64,000 bases of DNA from Impatiens glandulifera (lineage: Eukaryota; Streptophyta; Magnoliopsida; Ericales; Balsaminaceae). Position numbers and translations under genes: made by a program. The notes beneath the pieces are model-generated. The model did no database searches and was not told the origin of the DNA. It saw only the letters and a program-made list of their open reading frames with translations. Shown here one piece after another: positions 51,326 to 62,614 of this stretch. Within the stretch, counting starts at the first letter, position 1. Each line of letters opens with the position of its first letter. The stretch is taken from positions 29,405,151-29,469,150 of the forward strand of contig NC_061862.1 of NCBI RefSeq assembly GCF_907164915.1, given 5' to 3'.

Positions 51326-51770
51326 CCGACATTATTTTTGGACCGTAACACAATCATCCTAAAAGAATATGTTACAATCATCCTAAAAGAATATGATAGT
51401 CGGTAAAAAAAAAATAAGAACATCAACTAAAACATCTAAAAAAAATATTATTAATAAATATAATAATAAATTTATAAGAGCCCTCCAAGAGAGAGGCAAT
51501 GACTTGATGTGCTAAAACAACGAAAAAAAATTCTAATATAATGTTATAATATTGAGAATTGTAGTAATGATATATTGAGTTATATAAATTATGTTTATTA
51601 TATAAATATTATATATTTTTAAAGAAATTAATATAATGATATTATAACAATTTATTAAATATATTATTTTATATTAAAAAAGGAAAAAATCAAAACAAAA
51701 TAATCACCTAATTTGAGTTCTACGGAGAATATATCAAGTTTTTTTTTTTTTTTTATTTGATATATCTTTA

Positions 51771-52597
51771 GGGTATGTTTGGTTGAAGGTATAGAAGGGT
51801 ACTACACTATTGGTATAGTATAAACTATACCAATAGTGTTTTAATACGGTGTTCTTTTACCTTTTTACTGTTGGTATAAATTATACCCTATATAATTTAT
51901 ACCTCATATCTGGTATAAAATAGTAACTAGTCCCTCTACGTACAACACTATTCTTATATAGTTTAATTTTTATTTTTTTATTATATCTTTTATTAATATT
52001 ATATATAATCTATTATTGTATAATATATTAAATATTTTATTTAGTTTTAATATTATTATTATTATTATATATAATCATTTTTAATATATATATTTTTTTA
52101 AATAGTCAATATTTTAATTAAAAAATATTTATTTATTTTTATAACGATAATTTTATTAATTATTATTTTCTATATTTACTTATATTATAAATAATATTTT
52201 TATTTTAGTTTATTTTATTAAAATTATTAATAATATTTAAATTAAATAAACATAATTTATTGTTTATATTTTAAATAAATTACATAATTATTAAATAATC
52301 ACAAAACAATAATTTATAATAATAAACAATATTATTTATAATATAAATAATTAAATAAAATAATAATATTAATAATAGTTTTAAATTAATATTTATTATT
52401 TATACAACTTATACTACATTCTTATACCAAACACAAAATTATAAACCATATACAACTTATACCATTTTTTATAATTCTTACCAAACATCAATAACCTATA
52501 CAACTTATACTACCCTATATTATTTATACCTCGTTACAATTTATACCTCTATACAACTTATACCCTATATAATTTGTACCACCTACCAAACGCTACC
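51771..52597. mobile_element. PIF/Harbinger-type nonautonomous element
   Basis: An 827-bp noncoding element flanked by TTA (51768-51770, 52598-52600). Left end GGGTATGTTTGGTTGAAGG and the reverse complement of the right end, GGTAGCGTTTGGTAGGTGG, pair over about 22 bases with a few mismatches. Internally there are many TATACC/GGTATA repeats, including a 14-bp-arm hairpin CACTATTGGTATAG with its complement (51809-51842). The core is AT-rich with no transposase. Confidence 0.78.
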
Positions 52598-52600
52598 TTA

Positions 52601-53486
52601 GTATATTAACTCACTTTACAAGAGATTTATTTAAAAATAAACATCAAAATTATTTGCAATTCATCCCGATTGTGTAGTTAATCCATATATACTGAAGAGT
52701 CCATAAAAATAAGTAGACATGTAATATTTTAACATTAAAATTAAATTTAGTAAATCTTCAAAACACAATATTAAACAAATTTGTACACAGTATACTAGTT
52801 GTTGATATTAGTTACCAACAACTCCTTCATTGAGCCAGCCAGACAGTTGTTTGGTTGGAGTCGGATCTACGTTTGAACAATTTATTTATTTTTTAATTTC
52901 TGATTCAAATATTAATTTATTAACGTTTTTTATTCTCGTTTAAATTTACATTTATTGAATTTGCTCATTACTAGGGAATTTGTAGAGATAAATGTATGCA
53001 CAGACAAAGAAGAAGAGTATTTGTGTTGTGTAAGTTATTTTGTGACAAATTAAATTCATTCAAATTGAACCATATAATTAAAGTCTAAACTGGAAATAGG
53101 TAGACTTATTAGATGGATGAGCAAATTAATTCAATAATGACTCACTTTCATTATTATTAAACAATCTAATTAAGCAAGCAGACGATAAATCACAAAAATC
53201 ATACAATATATAATATAATGGTCATAATAATAATAATAATAAATCAATAATAAATCACACAATCAATCACACCAAATTTAGATCCATGAAATGTACATCG
53301 ATCAACAACATACTACTAAAAAATTTGAAGAAGAAAAGTAACAACAGAGACTCTTCTTCTGAACGGAAACCGTCGCAGAGATATGAGATTTCTAGAGATA
53401 GATAGGGAATTAAGATCGATCTAAGACCACCACCAGAAAATAAATAAATGTATATTCATCCGATCAGATCGGATGAGATGAGATCA
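52601..53486. other. Intergenic and 3' UTR of the AG peptide gene
   Basis: AT-rich, no further gene. The stretch 53280-53486 is richer in G and C and probably forms the 3' UTR of the minus-strand gene at 53487. Confidence 0.5.
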
Positions 53487-53666
53487 TTAGAAGAGGAATG
53501 CGAAAGCCAAAGCTAAAACAGAGGCCACGGCGGTGGGAACGAAGGTTGATGCGTCAGCGGTAGGGCTGGGCGCCGGAGGATCGGCAGCAGAGACAGTCTG
53601 AAAGGAGGCGATTGCCATTAGCATCACTATTACGGCGGTGAAGATGTTCATTTTGATTGCCTCCAT
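53487..53666 (-). CDS. Arabinogalactan peptide (AGP12/13/14-like), GPI-anchored
   Basis: A 59-residue single-exon gene. An N-terminal signal peptide (1-27, starting MEAIKMNIFTAVIVM and ending QTVSA) precedes a tiny mature peptide ADPPAPSPTADAS. A hydrophobic tail (from about TFVPTAV to FAFLF) then serves as a GPI-attachment signal. The Pro-Ala-Pro-Ser-Pro core is where hydroxyproline and arabinogalactan chains would be added. The layout and the MEAxKM opening match the AGP12/13/14 group of plant AG peptides on the outer plasma membrane and cell wall. The upstream ATG was chosen because it is conserved in the group; Met6 is an alternative. The window shows nothing about its particular role. 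Confidence 0.85.
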   Translation of the reverse strand: MEAIKMNIFTAVIVMLMAIASFQTVSAADPPAPSPTADASTFVPTAVASVLALAFAFLF

Positions 53667-53760
53667 TGTTGTTTAGAAAGAAATGAGTGCGGTTTTCTTC
53701 AGTCAGTGAACAGAAAACGCAGTTATGATGATTATAGAAGAAGAAGAAGAAGGCGAAGAA

Positions 53761-53770
53761 GAATATATAG
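53761..53770 (-). promoter_or_regulatory. Candidate TATA box of the AG peptide gene
   Basis: On minus CTATATATTC lies about 100 bp upstream of the ATG, a suitable distance for a short leader. A GAA-rich stretch separates the two. Confidence 0.45.
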
Positions 53771-55784
53771 CTAGCAGCTTACGGGCAAGGGTAAGATGGC
53801 CGTTTATTGGGTTTTGAGGGCTGCCCGCTACCCGATATTCTTTGGAATCAAAATAGTTACTTTTTTCCTTTTTTCTGTTACGCAATCGATGATTGAGTGT
53901 ATTACAGCTGTTAAAAGAAGTGGGCCCCCTAACATTTGCTGTCAGTTTTAACCACTTAACCACCATTTTTTAAATATTTTCTTACTGACCTTTTTTTTTA
54001 TTATTGTTTTATGGTTTTAGGTAAAACTGCGGTTGTTGTAGGTTATTTAAACAATAATTTATTTATTTATTTATTTAAGAATGGTAGATGAGGGTTCATT
54101 TTGCGGAGTTTGTAATTTTTTTTATAAAAAAAATACTAATATATATAATGATTAAAAAAAATGATAAAGAGAGAAAATTTGAAAGAAAAAAAAAATGAAG
54201 GAGTGAATGATTGTGGAAAAAATAAAAATAAAATTTATCTTCACACTTTTTCTTTTTCGTTAATGAGACGTTATGTTATCATTTTTTTTCATTTACTTTC
54301 TCAATTTCTGGTGATATGCACAAGGCATTGCTTATATCCACTAAGGTAGCGTCACCTTTAAAAAAAATAAACAAATGAGGTGAATGATGTTTCATTTTGA
54401 CTGAAATACATGCATTGTATGCACTAGTAGGATCGAAGTAACCCCAATTTTTCTTCACTTATTGAATTAATTGATGTGATTGATGAGAGGGTGAACAAAT
54501 TATGGTTTGAATTTTTAATAAATCCAACCGAATAAGCTTCCTTTTTAAATATAAAATTTTGTTAGACTTTTTTTTTTAGTTTGATTTTAATATAAGATTC
54601 TTACTTAAAAGTTAAAACATGTAAGAGTATGTTAAGGTGTCAATGTTGGTACCTTTCTACCTTAAAAAATATAATTATAAAAAATAATCTATTAATGATA
54701 AGAGTTTGATAACATAGTCATAGTTTCTTAAATTAAAATAAAGTTTCAAAAATATATATTTTGATATTTAAATCGAAAAAATTGAGTAATATTATAATTA
54801 AAAGAAAAAAAAACTTGTGGCTAAAGATGTTATTTTTAAAGGAAAAAAAAAACTAAGATCAACACAAAAGATAAAAGTATTTTTATGATGTGTTTTGTTT
54901 TGCAAAACCTTAGCAATTGTCATTGTTTGTTGTTCTACCTAATGTTAAATGTAAAATTTTATATTGACAAAACAATATCAATCTAAATAACTATATAGTC
55001 TATATATGTGTACTTTATAACAATATTACTCTTTAAACAATATCACTCTAAATTTTATGAACTTTCTAAACTAATCCTATTTTTATAAAAGTTAGTACTT
55101 TGAATTACTTTGCTTGTCCCAATTATAAAGTTATTTACTTTTGAAACTAGTGTATTATAATGATATTTTTAGTAAAAAAGAGAGTATTATATTGATAATT
55201 GTTTTAGTGGGACTCAACCATTTAATTAAATTAGATGTAGCCCCAAATTGTATTTGACATTTGAACTAACATGTGAAAGCTCATCATGGGCTTATTAGAA
55301 GTGACTTATAACATGCAGCTGTGCCTCTGCTGTCTACTCACCAAACTTGGTCATGACAGGTTAACAAGGGTTCACGAATGGGATCCAATTATTATTATGT
55401 ATATTGGGTAGGTGGGGTCTATTTTAAATAATTTTCTATTGAATTTATTACATATATTCCAATTTAAATACTTAATTAGAGTCCAATAAAGTTTTTGTTT
55501 AAAAAAAAGGGAAAAAAAGGCAGACAATATAATATCTCACTGGTGGACTATCACATGGGGGTGGAGCCACCTAGCCTAGTTTGGCTAAGTTTCTTCTTCG
55601 TGGTCATCTTTGGTTGGTCCCCTCATCTCCATTCTATGATTCATTCAATGTATTTTAGGTCTATAGTTTTGGCAACTTTCTCTTATTTTATTGCATGTCT
55701 TCAACTTTATAAATACTTCCAAATAATGAATAAAACCCATCTAGCCGTTTTTTCTAAATTTGTTCTGCGCAATATTACCTTCTA
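53771..55784. other. Intergenic region
   Basis: No gene supported. An open frame at 55495-55785 (96 codons, hydrophobic middle) resembles no family I know and overlaps ordinary AT-rich sequence. Confidence 0.5.
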
Positions 55785-55960
55785 ACTTAGCGATAACAAG
55801 AGGTGAATATCTTTAACTATCCAGAGGTACTGGGTTTGAGTCCATAAGGCGACAAGTTATGCGCTTGGTTAAATGATTAAGAGTGTTTGCGGGCTATCTA
55901 CTTAACCCACGAGGATTAGTCGCACTTTAAAAGAGAAGCCCGTCATTATAAAAAAAAGTA
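55785..55960 (+). mobile_element. SINE-like element, family A, copy 3
   Basis: Plus-strand copy: GTACTGGGTTTGAGTCCATA in the box B place, then GACAAGTTATGCGCTTGGTT and AAATGATTAAGAGTGTTTGC, then CTACTTAACCCACGAGG and a poly(A)-like end near 55955. It is longer than the other two copies at its 3' side. Confidence 0.7.
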
Positions 55961-56269
55961 TGGTTGATGATGATATATATACATCAATGTACAAATTAAA
56001 GTTCTAATTTTGTATTGAAATAATTGTCAAGAAATTAAGTACATAGTAGAAAGATTGAACAAAGCTCTTAACAATGTGAGCATTTCCTTCCATTGATTTA
56101 ATTCATGCTCTATAAATCAACAAACAATTTATATATAATTATTAGCTATCAATATCAAGTAAAAAAACTTTTGAAATGTGTTATTGACATAGTAACAGAA
56201 TGAGAATGGTAAAGATCTAATATTCAAATTCCATCAACTTTTGGGTGAAATGCAATGAGTAAGGGTTAG

Positions 56270-56598
56270 TGTTGTTTTTGGCACACAATTAGAATCCCAC
56301 ATCGGAAAATGATGGGAGTGAAAAAAGTTTCTTAGTATATAAAAAAACTATATTCACAATTAGAATAGAATTCCACATCGGAAGATGATGGAAGTTGAGA
56401 AAGTTTCTTAGTGTGTAAAAGAAACTCTCCCCTCTTTGGTTTATTGCACCCAATATTTGTATCTTTTCTTCTTATTAATTGATAGTCTTAGTGTTCAGAG
56501 ACGTATGCAATATTTTGGTCGAACTCGTTATCAAATTCTGTTAGTGTTTCTTTCGGTTGTTTTCTTCTTTTGTGTTTTTGTTAGGGTTTTACCCAACA
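56270..56598 (+). repeat. Copia-2 5' LTR
   Basis: 329 bp. It contains a head-to-tail duplication of a block with CCACATCGGAA and a TATA-like end: AGTATATAAAA near 56333 and the mutated AGTGTGTAAAAG near 56412. Confidence 0.88.
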
Positions 56599-56600
56599 AG

Positions 56601-56613
56601 TGGTATTAGAGCC
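56601..56613 (+). other. Copia-2 primer binding site
   Basis: TGGTATTAGAGCC, one change from the initiator-Met tRNA complement TGGTATCAGAGCC, two bases after the LTR. Confidence 0.88.
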
Positions 56614-56689
56614 AAAGGTTCATCCTTGGCATGGCGACTGAGTCTTCAAAAGGGCGTCAACTCCTTCGTCATCCTAGACAAGGACACCG

Positions 56690-59600
56690 ATGTCAAATTT
56701 GAAGTTTGTGGTGGAAATCTTTAATGGAATTGGGCATTTCAGCATGTGGAAAGATTAAGTTCTAGATTGTCTTTTTCAGCAGGGTTTAGATATTATTATT
56801 GAGGTCGGAAAGTCAGATGGTATAGAAGAAAAAATGGAGTATCATGAATCGGTTGGCGTGCGGAACAATTCGATCATGTCTGTCCAAAGAGCAGAAGTAT
56901 GCCGTAAAGAACGAAACTTCTGCACAAAAATTGTGGCAAGCATTGGAGGACAAATTTCTGAAGAGGAGTGGTCAGAATAAGCTCCTTATGAAGACCCGAT
57001 TGTTCCGGTTTGATTACCAATCAGGTACTACTATGAATGAACATATTACTAAGTTCAATGAATTTGTAGCAGATCTGTTAAACATTGATGTTAAGTTTGA
57101 GGATGAAGATCTTGCTTTGATGTTGCTATCGTCCCTTCCTGATGAATTTGAACACATAGAAACGACGTTACTTAATGGGAAGGGAAATGTTTCTTTTGAT
57201 GTTGTAAGTTCTTCTTTATATAATCATGAATTGAGAAAGTATGACAAAAGGAAAAACAAAATAGGTACAGCAGATGAAGCATTGATGGTTAGGGGCCGTC
57301 AGCAAAACAAAGAAAATTAAAAGGAAAGGAAGAAGATCCGAAAGTAGAGTTGCCAAAGATGAATGTGCTTTCTGTCGTGAGAAAGGACATTGGAAGATTA
57401 ACTGTCCAAAGTTGAAGAAGAAAGAGAAAGATTCTGAAGATGCAAATGTTGCAGAAAATAAAGGTGATGCAGATTCAGAATACTCTTTATCGATGTCACA
57501 CACAACATCACATTTTGAGGCGTGGATATTGGACTCAGCCTGCACTTATCATATAATACTAGTTCGAAAGTGTTTCTTTAACTTTAAGGAGCTAGATGGT
57601 GGAGTTGTTTACATGAGAGATTTTAGTACATGTAAAATAAAAGGGATAGGTTCAATAAAACTGAGAAATGATGACGAATCCACCAGAATTATTAGAGATG
57701 TTCGATACATACCGAATATGAAAAAGAATTTCATTTCTTTGGGGGTCTTGAAGTCAAAAGGCCTAAATGTGAAATTGGAAAATAGAATTCTTAAGGTAAT
57801 CTCTGGAACGCTAGTGATGTTGAAAACTATCAGAAAAAGTAATAATTTGTATTAATATCAAGGTAGTAAAGTTAATGGGATAGCAGTTGTATCAACTTCC
57901 GGGAACAGTAACAATTTAGAGGCAACAAAGCTATGGCATATACGATTGGGACATGCTGGTGAGAAATCTATGCAAACTCTTGTCAAGCAAAGATTGTTGA
58001 AATGTATAAAAGTTTGTAAATTAGATTTTTATGAACATTGTATTCTGGAAAAACAAAGGCGAGTAAAATTTGGCACTACTATCCATAACACCAAAGGTAT
58101 TTTGGATTATGTGCACTCAGATGTTTGGGGACCTGCCAAGACTCCTTCTCTTGAAGGTAAACATTATTTTGTTACTTTTGTTGATGACTTTTCCAAAAGA
58201 GTATGGGTGTTTACTATGAAGAATAAAGGTGAAGTGTTTGAGATTTTTCTTAAATGGAAAACTCAAGTTGAAGACGAGATTGGAAAAAAGATCAAAATTT
58301 TCGGACTACTAATGGTGGAGAATACAAGAATTATCCATTTCAGAAGTTATGCCAAGAGTGTGGCATAATTCGACACTTCACAGTCAGAAAAACACCACAG
58401 CAGAATGGAGTATCGAAACATATGAACAAGACATTGGTGGAGAAAGTTCGATGTATGTTCTAATATTAGGTTAGACAAGAATTTTGGGCAGAAGCTGTGT
58501 CATACGCTCAACATTTGGTAAATCATCTACCATCAACTACATTTGGTGACAATACTCCATTAGAGGTATGGTCTGGAAAACTGCAACTGATTATGATTTT
58601 TTTGCATATTTTTTGTTCTACTGCATATTATCATGTAGTTGAATCAAAGTTGGATCCACGAGGAAAGAAGGCTCTTTTATGGGATTTAATATGGGAGTTA
58701 AAAAATATCGTCTCTAGTGTTTGGATGCAAAAAAAACCATTATCAGTATAAATGTTATTTTTGACGATTATTCAATGTAAAATAAGGTAACACTAGACAA
58801 GATTGATTGTACTGCGCAACAGATAGAGTTTGAGTAGATAAAGATAAACCCAACTAAAGTGACTCTCTGATGACAAGCGAAGAGTCAAATGAAGAAGGGG
58901 TTCCAACCCAAGAACATTCACAACAACGTGAATCAATTGCGGTGAACAGACCAAGACGAGTTATTCAAAAACTAGATTGGTTTGTTGACATGGCGTCCTA
59001 TGCACTTCTAGTCGTAGATGATGTTCCATCCACTTTTTCAGATGTCAGTCAAGGTACTGAAAATGGAAAAATGAGAGGTATTATGGAAGATGAGATACAA
59101 TCTCTTCAGAAGAATGAGACATGCAAGTTGATGCATCTACGAAAAGGGAAGAAGGCTATTAGTTGTAAATGGATCTTTTCTAAGAAAAATGATTTCTCGA
59201 AAAATTTGATGTTCGCTACAAGGCAAAATTGGTGGTTAAAGACTACGCTCAGAAGGAAGAAGTTGATTATAATGAGGTGCTTTCTCCTGTTGTTAAACAC
59301 TCTTTCATTAGAATTTTTTGGCCTTGGTAGCACAGATGAATTTGAAACTAGCTCAACCAGATGTGAAGACCGTAGTTCAACACGGTCATTTGAATGGGGA
59401 AATCTACATTTATCAACCAGATGGATTTAAAGTTGCTGAAAAAGAAAATTTGGTTTGCAATTTGAACAGATCATTGTACAGGTTCAAGCAATCGTCGAGA
59501 CAATGGTACAAGAGACTTGACAAGTTTATGATGGAGCACAAGTACACAAGAAACAGATTTAGTTCATGTATGTATTTGCGCAAACTGTAAGATGAGTGTT

Positions 59601-59760
59601 ATATCTATCTACTCTTGTACGTTGATGATATGTTGATAACATCAAAGAGCCAATATGAAATTGAAAAATTGAAGGCTCAATTGGGTAAAGAGTTTGAGAT
59701 GAAAGACATGGGAAAAACCAAATCTAATTGTTTAGATTTGGTAAACAGCTTCCGCGTTTG
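56690..59760 (+). pseudogene. Copia-2 gag-pol remains
   Basis: Gag begins near 56692 (NLKFVVEIFNGIGHFSMWKD) and continues after a frame change with MNRLACGTIRSCLSKEQKYA and the UBN2-like body (56844-57320). The zinc knuckle CAFCREKGHWKINC lies near 57366-57408 with intact C, C, H and C. Protease reads WILDSACTYHI near 57520. Integrase includes LDYVHSDVWGPAKTPS and FVTFVDDFSKRVW (57946-58368). RT starts about 59070 (GIMEDEIQSLQKNETCKL), has the catalytic LLYVDDMLITS near 59611, and is cut off after EFEMKDMGKTK near 59720. RNase H is absent. At least six stops or frame changes occur. Confidence 0.88.
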
Positions 59761-59851
59761 AGGCGGCGCTGAAGAGCGCCAATTGTAAGCACTTAAGAAC
59801 TATTTTTTAATAATGAAGATTGTATTTGGATATTGTGCCAAGGTGGAGATT

Positions 59852-60160
59852 TGTTATTTTTGACACAATTAGAATCTCATATCGGAAGATGGTGGGAGTG
59901 AAAAATGTTTTTTAGTATATAAAAGAAACTATATTCAAAATTAGAATAGAATCTCACATCGGGAGATGATGGGAGTTAGAAAAGTTTCTTAGTGTATAAA
60001 AGAAATTCTCCCCTCTTTAATTTATTGCATCCAATATTTGTATTTCTTCTTCTTATTAATTGATAGTTTTAGTGTTCGGAGACGTAGATAAAATTTTGGT
60101 CGAACTCCGATATCAAATTATGTTAGTGTGTTTTTTCGATTATTTTCTTTTTACTCAACA
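59852..60160 (+). repeat. Copia-2 3' LTR
   Basis: 309 bp. It has the same duplicated block as the 5' LTR, with TATA-like AGTATATAAAAG near 59914 and AGTGTATAAAAG near 59991. Divergence from the 5' LTR is noticeable, so the insertion is not recent. Confidence 0.88.
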
Positions 60161-62100
60161 GTTTGAACTATCAAACTCACGTTTAAACAAATCCTACCCA
60201 CTTTCTTTACCAAAATAATAATAATAATAATAATAATAATCAAACATTAAATAAAATGAGAATATATTTTAATTTGTTTAAAGAGTTGTGTAGAAAGATA
60301 AATATAAAATTTATAGCCACATTAATTGCATTTGAAGTCATCTGTTATGTTCCGAAAAATGGTAGGCAAATAGGCCTACAAAAGTTTTAGTTGTTTTTTT
60401 ATTTTGTTGTTTTGAATGTAAGAATCTAAAATGACTCACAACAATGTAATTATTTTTATGTCCTTTTAAGTTATAATTTCATTAATTATGAAAATTTTGT
60501 CAAAACTTACTTTCTGTTTATTTAAGTTTTCCCATATGATAAGTTATTTTCGCAATAATGTGATTCAATCAGTCAATCAAAGAGTTTCCTTTTTTTTCAA
60601 AAAAATCATTTAGGTTAATCTTTGTTGTTTTGATACAAAATATGGTTCAAAGCCAGTGGGTCGGTTCTTGATCTGGAAAGCCCATATACATATGTACAAG
60701 GTTTTAATTTAGACCTTGCCCAGCCTTCTAATAGTAGTACACATCAAACTTCTAATTACTAACCCAATCCTTGTACCTAGTATTAAGCCTTAATATTTTT
60801 TTGTTTTAATATTATAGTGAATATTAACAATATTATTTTATATATAAATAAGAAGAAATATAAATAATAAATATTGAACAAATCATAGATGTAAAAACTG
60901 CTTTATTTCAATCTTATGGTCTATTGGGCTAACAGTTGATTTGAATGTAGACTAATGGATTCAGATTTCAGAGTACAAAAATAATTTGTAATATTCATAT
61001 TTCAATCAATTATTCAATATATTACAATAATCTCTAAAAATAAATTATGAAAAAATGATATAAAAGAATATTTTATTTAATATATTACAATATATTAAAA
61101 ATTCATATTATAATTGAAAAATAAATTTAAAATTCTTATAAAAATAAATAAATATTTTATTGATGCTATATTTTATTAGTGTTGATTAGTGTTTGGAACG
61201 GATAAACATATGTCAAACCGTGAGAAAAACACGAAAACGACTAGACAAAGATTTATTGTTATCCTTGTCTATAACAATTCAATAATCAACTATTAATATA
61301 AATAAAAGGTTATAATTATTCATTTGTTCTATTTAAGGATGAATACGAGACCTACCGAAAAAATTAACATGTTTCATTAGAATTTGTAGAAGAACAACTA
61401 TTAGATAAAAAAAAAAAAGAAATAAATGTTAAGTTTAAACTAATTGTCATTTTGATTGAAGAGAAACTTCGTTACACCCATTTCATTCAAAAATGTATTT
61501 TTAACTGTCTATTCTCGCAGAATCATAAGATTGAGAGAGTCCACTCCCGAGTGAATAAAATTATATATTTTCTTGACATGATTTCTTAATATAATACATC
61601 TAACTTGGATGAATCTAACTTGGATGACTCATAACTAATAACATGTGAACAGAGATGCGATAAATCAATATACATTGCTAACTCAATGATGAATAATATA
61701 AATTTTTTTTTCCAAAAACTTAGATAACGAACAATAGACCGATAAATAACTATAAAGATGAATCAATTTAATTGCTTTAATCTTGAGTCTTAGGATAACT
61801 TGTGCCCATGTTATAATAAAACTAGAAATAAATAAAATTATTATAAAAAATAAAAAAATGTAGCAAAATTAGGCATTTTCTTGGTATAATGAAAATAGCA
61901 AATTTGTCCCATCAAGACTTTAGAAAGTATTTAGTCACACCTCCTGGTCATGTATGGATCCGGCACTCTGCAGTTGGAGGGAAACCCATCTGACCGTCCA
62001 TTTAACATGTACGGTCTCGATCACTTTGTTCAATCTAACATAGTAGAATTGCAAACCCCCACATCAAAAGAATAGGTTTGTAAACTAAAATCAAACCAGC
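60161..62100. other. Intergenic region
   Basis: AT-rich with a TAA-type microsatellite near 60217-60240. No gene seen. The segment 61900-62100 has lower AT content and should lie in or near the promoter of the DUF1639 gene. Confidence 0.5.
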
Positions 62101-62564
62101 AAAGATAAGTATTTTCTTTTCTAGCTGCTGCTGCTGCTCTCTCTTTTGTTCATGACTGTGTTAGAGAGAGAGAGAAAGAACTGAAAATCTGTCGATTCTT
62201 CTTCTTCCAAGGATTGATTTTTATGAGAGAGCTAACATTTTGATCATTGGATTTACCTTTCTGTATCCCAGAAGTTTTCCAAATCTTCTCTGTATACTGA
62301 TTGTATCGCTCACGGGTATCATATCTAACTAAATATATGACTTCATTGTGTGTTTTCTCTGTCAAAATATGATTTCTTGACTGGTTATTGTCAATCTGTT
62401 CGAAAACAGGCTTTTTTTCTTCTCATCTGGAAAGCCGTTTCTGCATTTCTTATAGATCTAGAGGTGGGTATAATCTTTTTCTTAGAAAATTGTGATGCTT
62501 ATGCTGAAAGTTGTTTTATTGTGAAAAAAAATTAACCCAAATGGGTTTCTGAGAAATCTATGTA

Positions 62565-62612
62565 ATGGCCGCCGGCACTGTATTGCAGAGAACAGGAGAG
62601 GAAGAGAGATAG
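62565..62612 (+). promoter_or_regulatory. Upstream ORF of the DUF1639 gene (15 codons)
   Basis: ATG at 62565 in good context (GTAATGGCC) reads MAAGTVLQRTGEEER and stops at 62612, two bases before the main ATG at 62615. Main-ORF translation would need leaky scanning or short-range reinitiation. Transcription start is not known, so its presence in the mRNA is inferred from position. Confidence 0.5.
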
Positions 62613-62614
62613 AG

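Larger units (their letters stand above)
56270..60160 (+). mobile_element. Copia retrotransposon 2, 3' pol deleted
   Basis: A 3.9-kb plus-strand element. LTRs are 56270-56598 and 59852-60160 (TGTT to CAACA). A primer site TGGTATTAGAGCC (56601-56613) follows the first, and a purine tract AAGGTGGAGAT ends just before the second. Flanks GTTAG and GTTTG could be a 5-bp target duplication with one change. Gag, zinc knuckle, protease, integrase and half of RT remain. The RT end and all of RNase H are gone. Frameshifts and stops show it is inactive. Confidence 0.9.

Noticed and set aside
55495..55785. A 96-codon frame that could be a small membrane protein
   Set aside because: No signal of conservation, no promoter context, no recognised family. 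AT-rich intergenic sequence often gives hydrophobic frames of this length.
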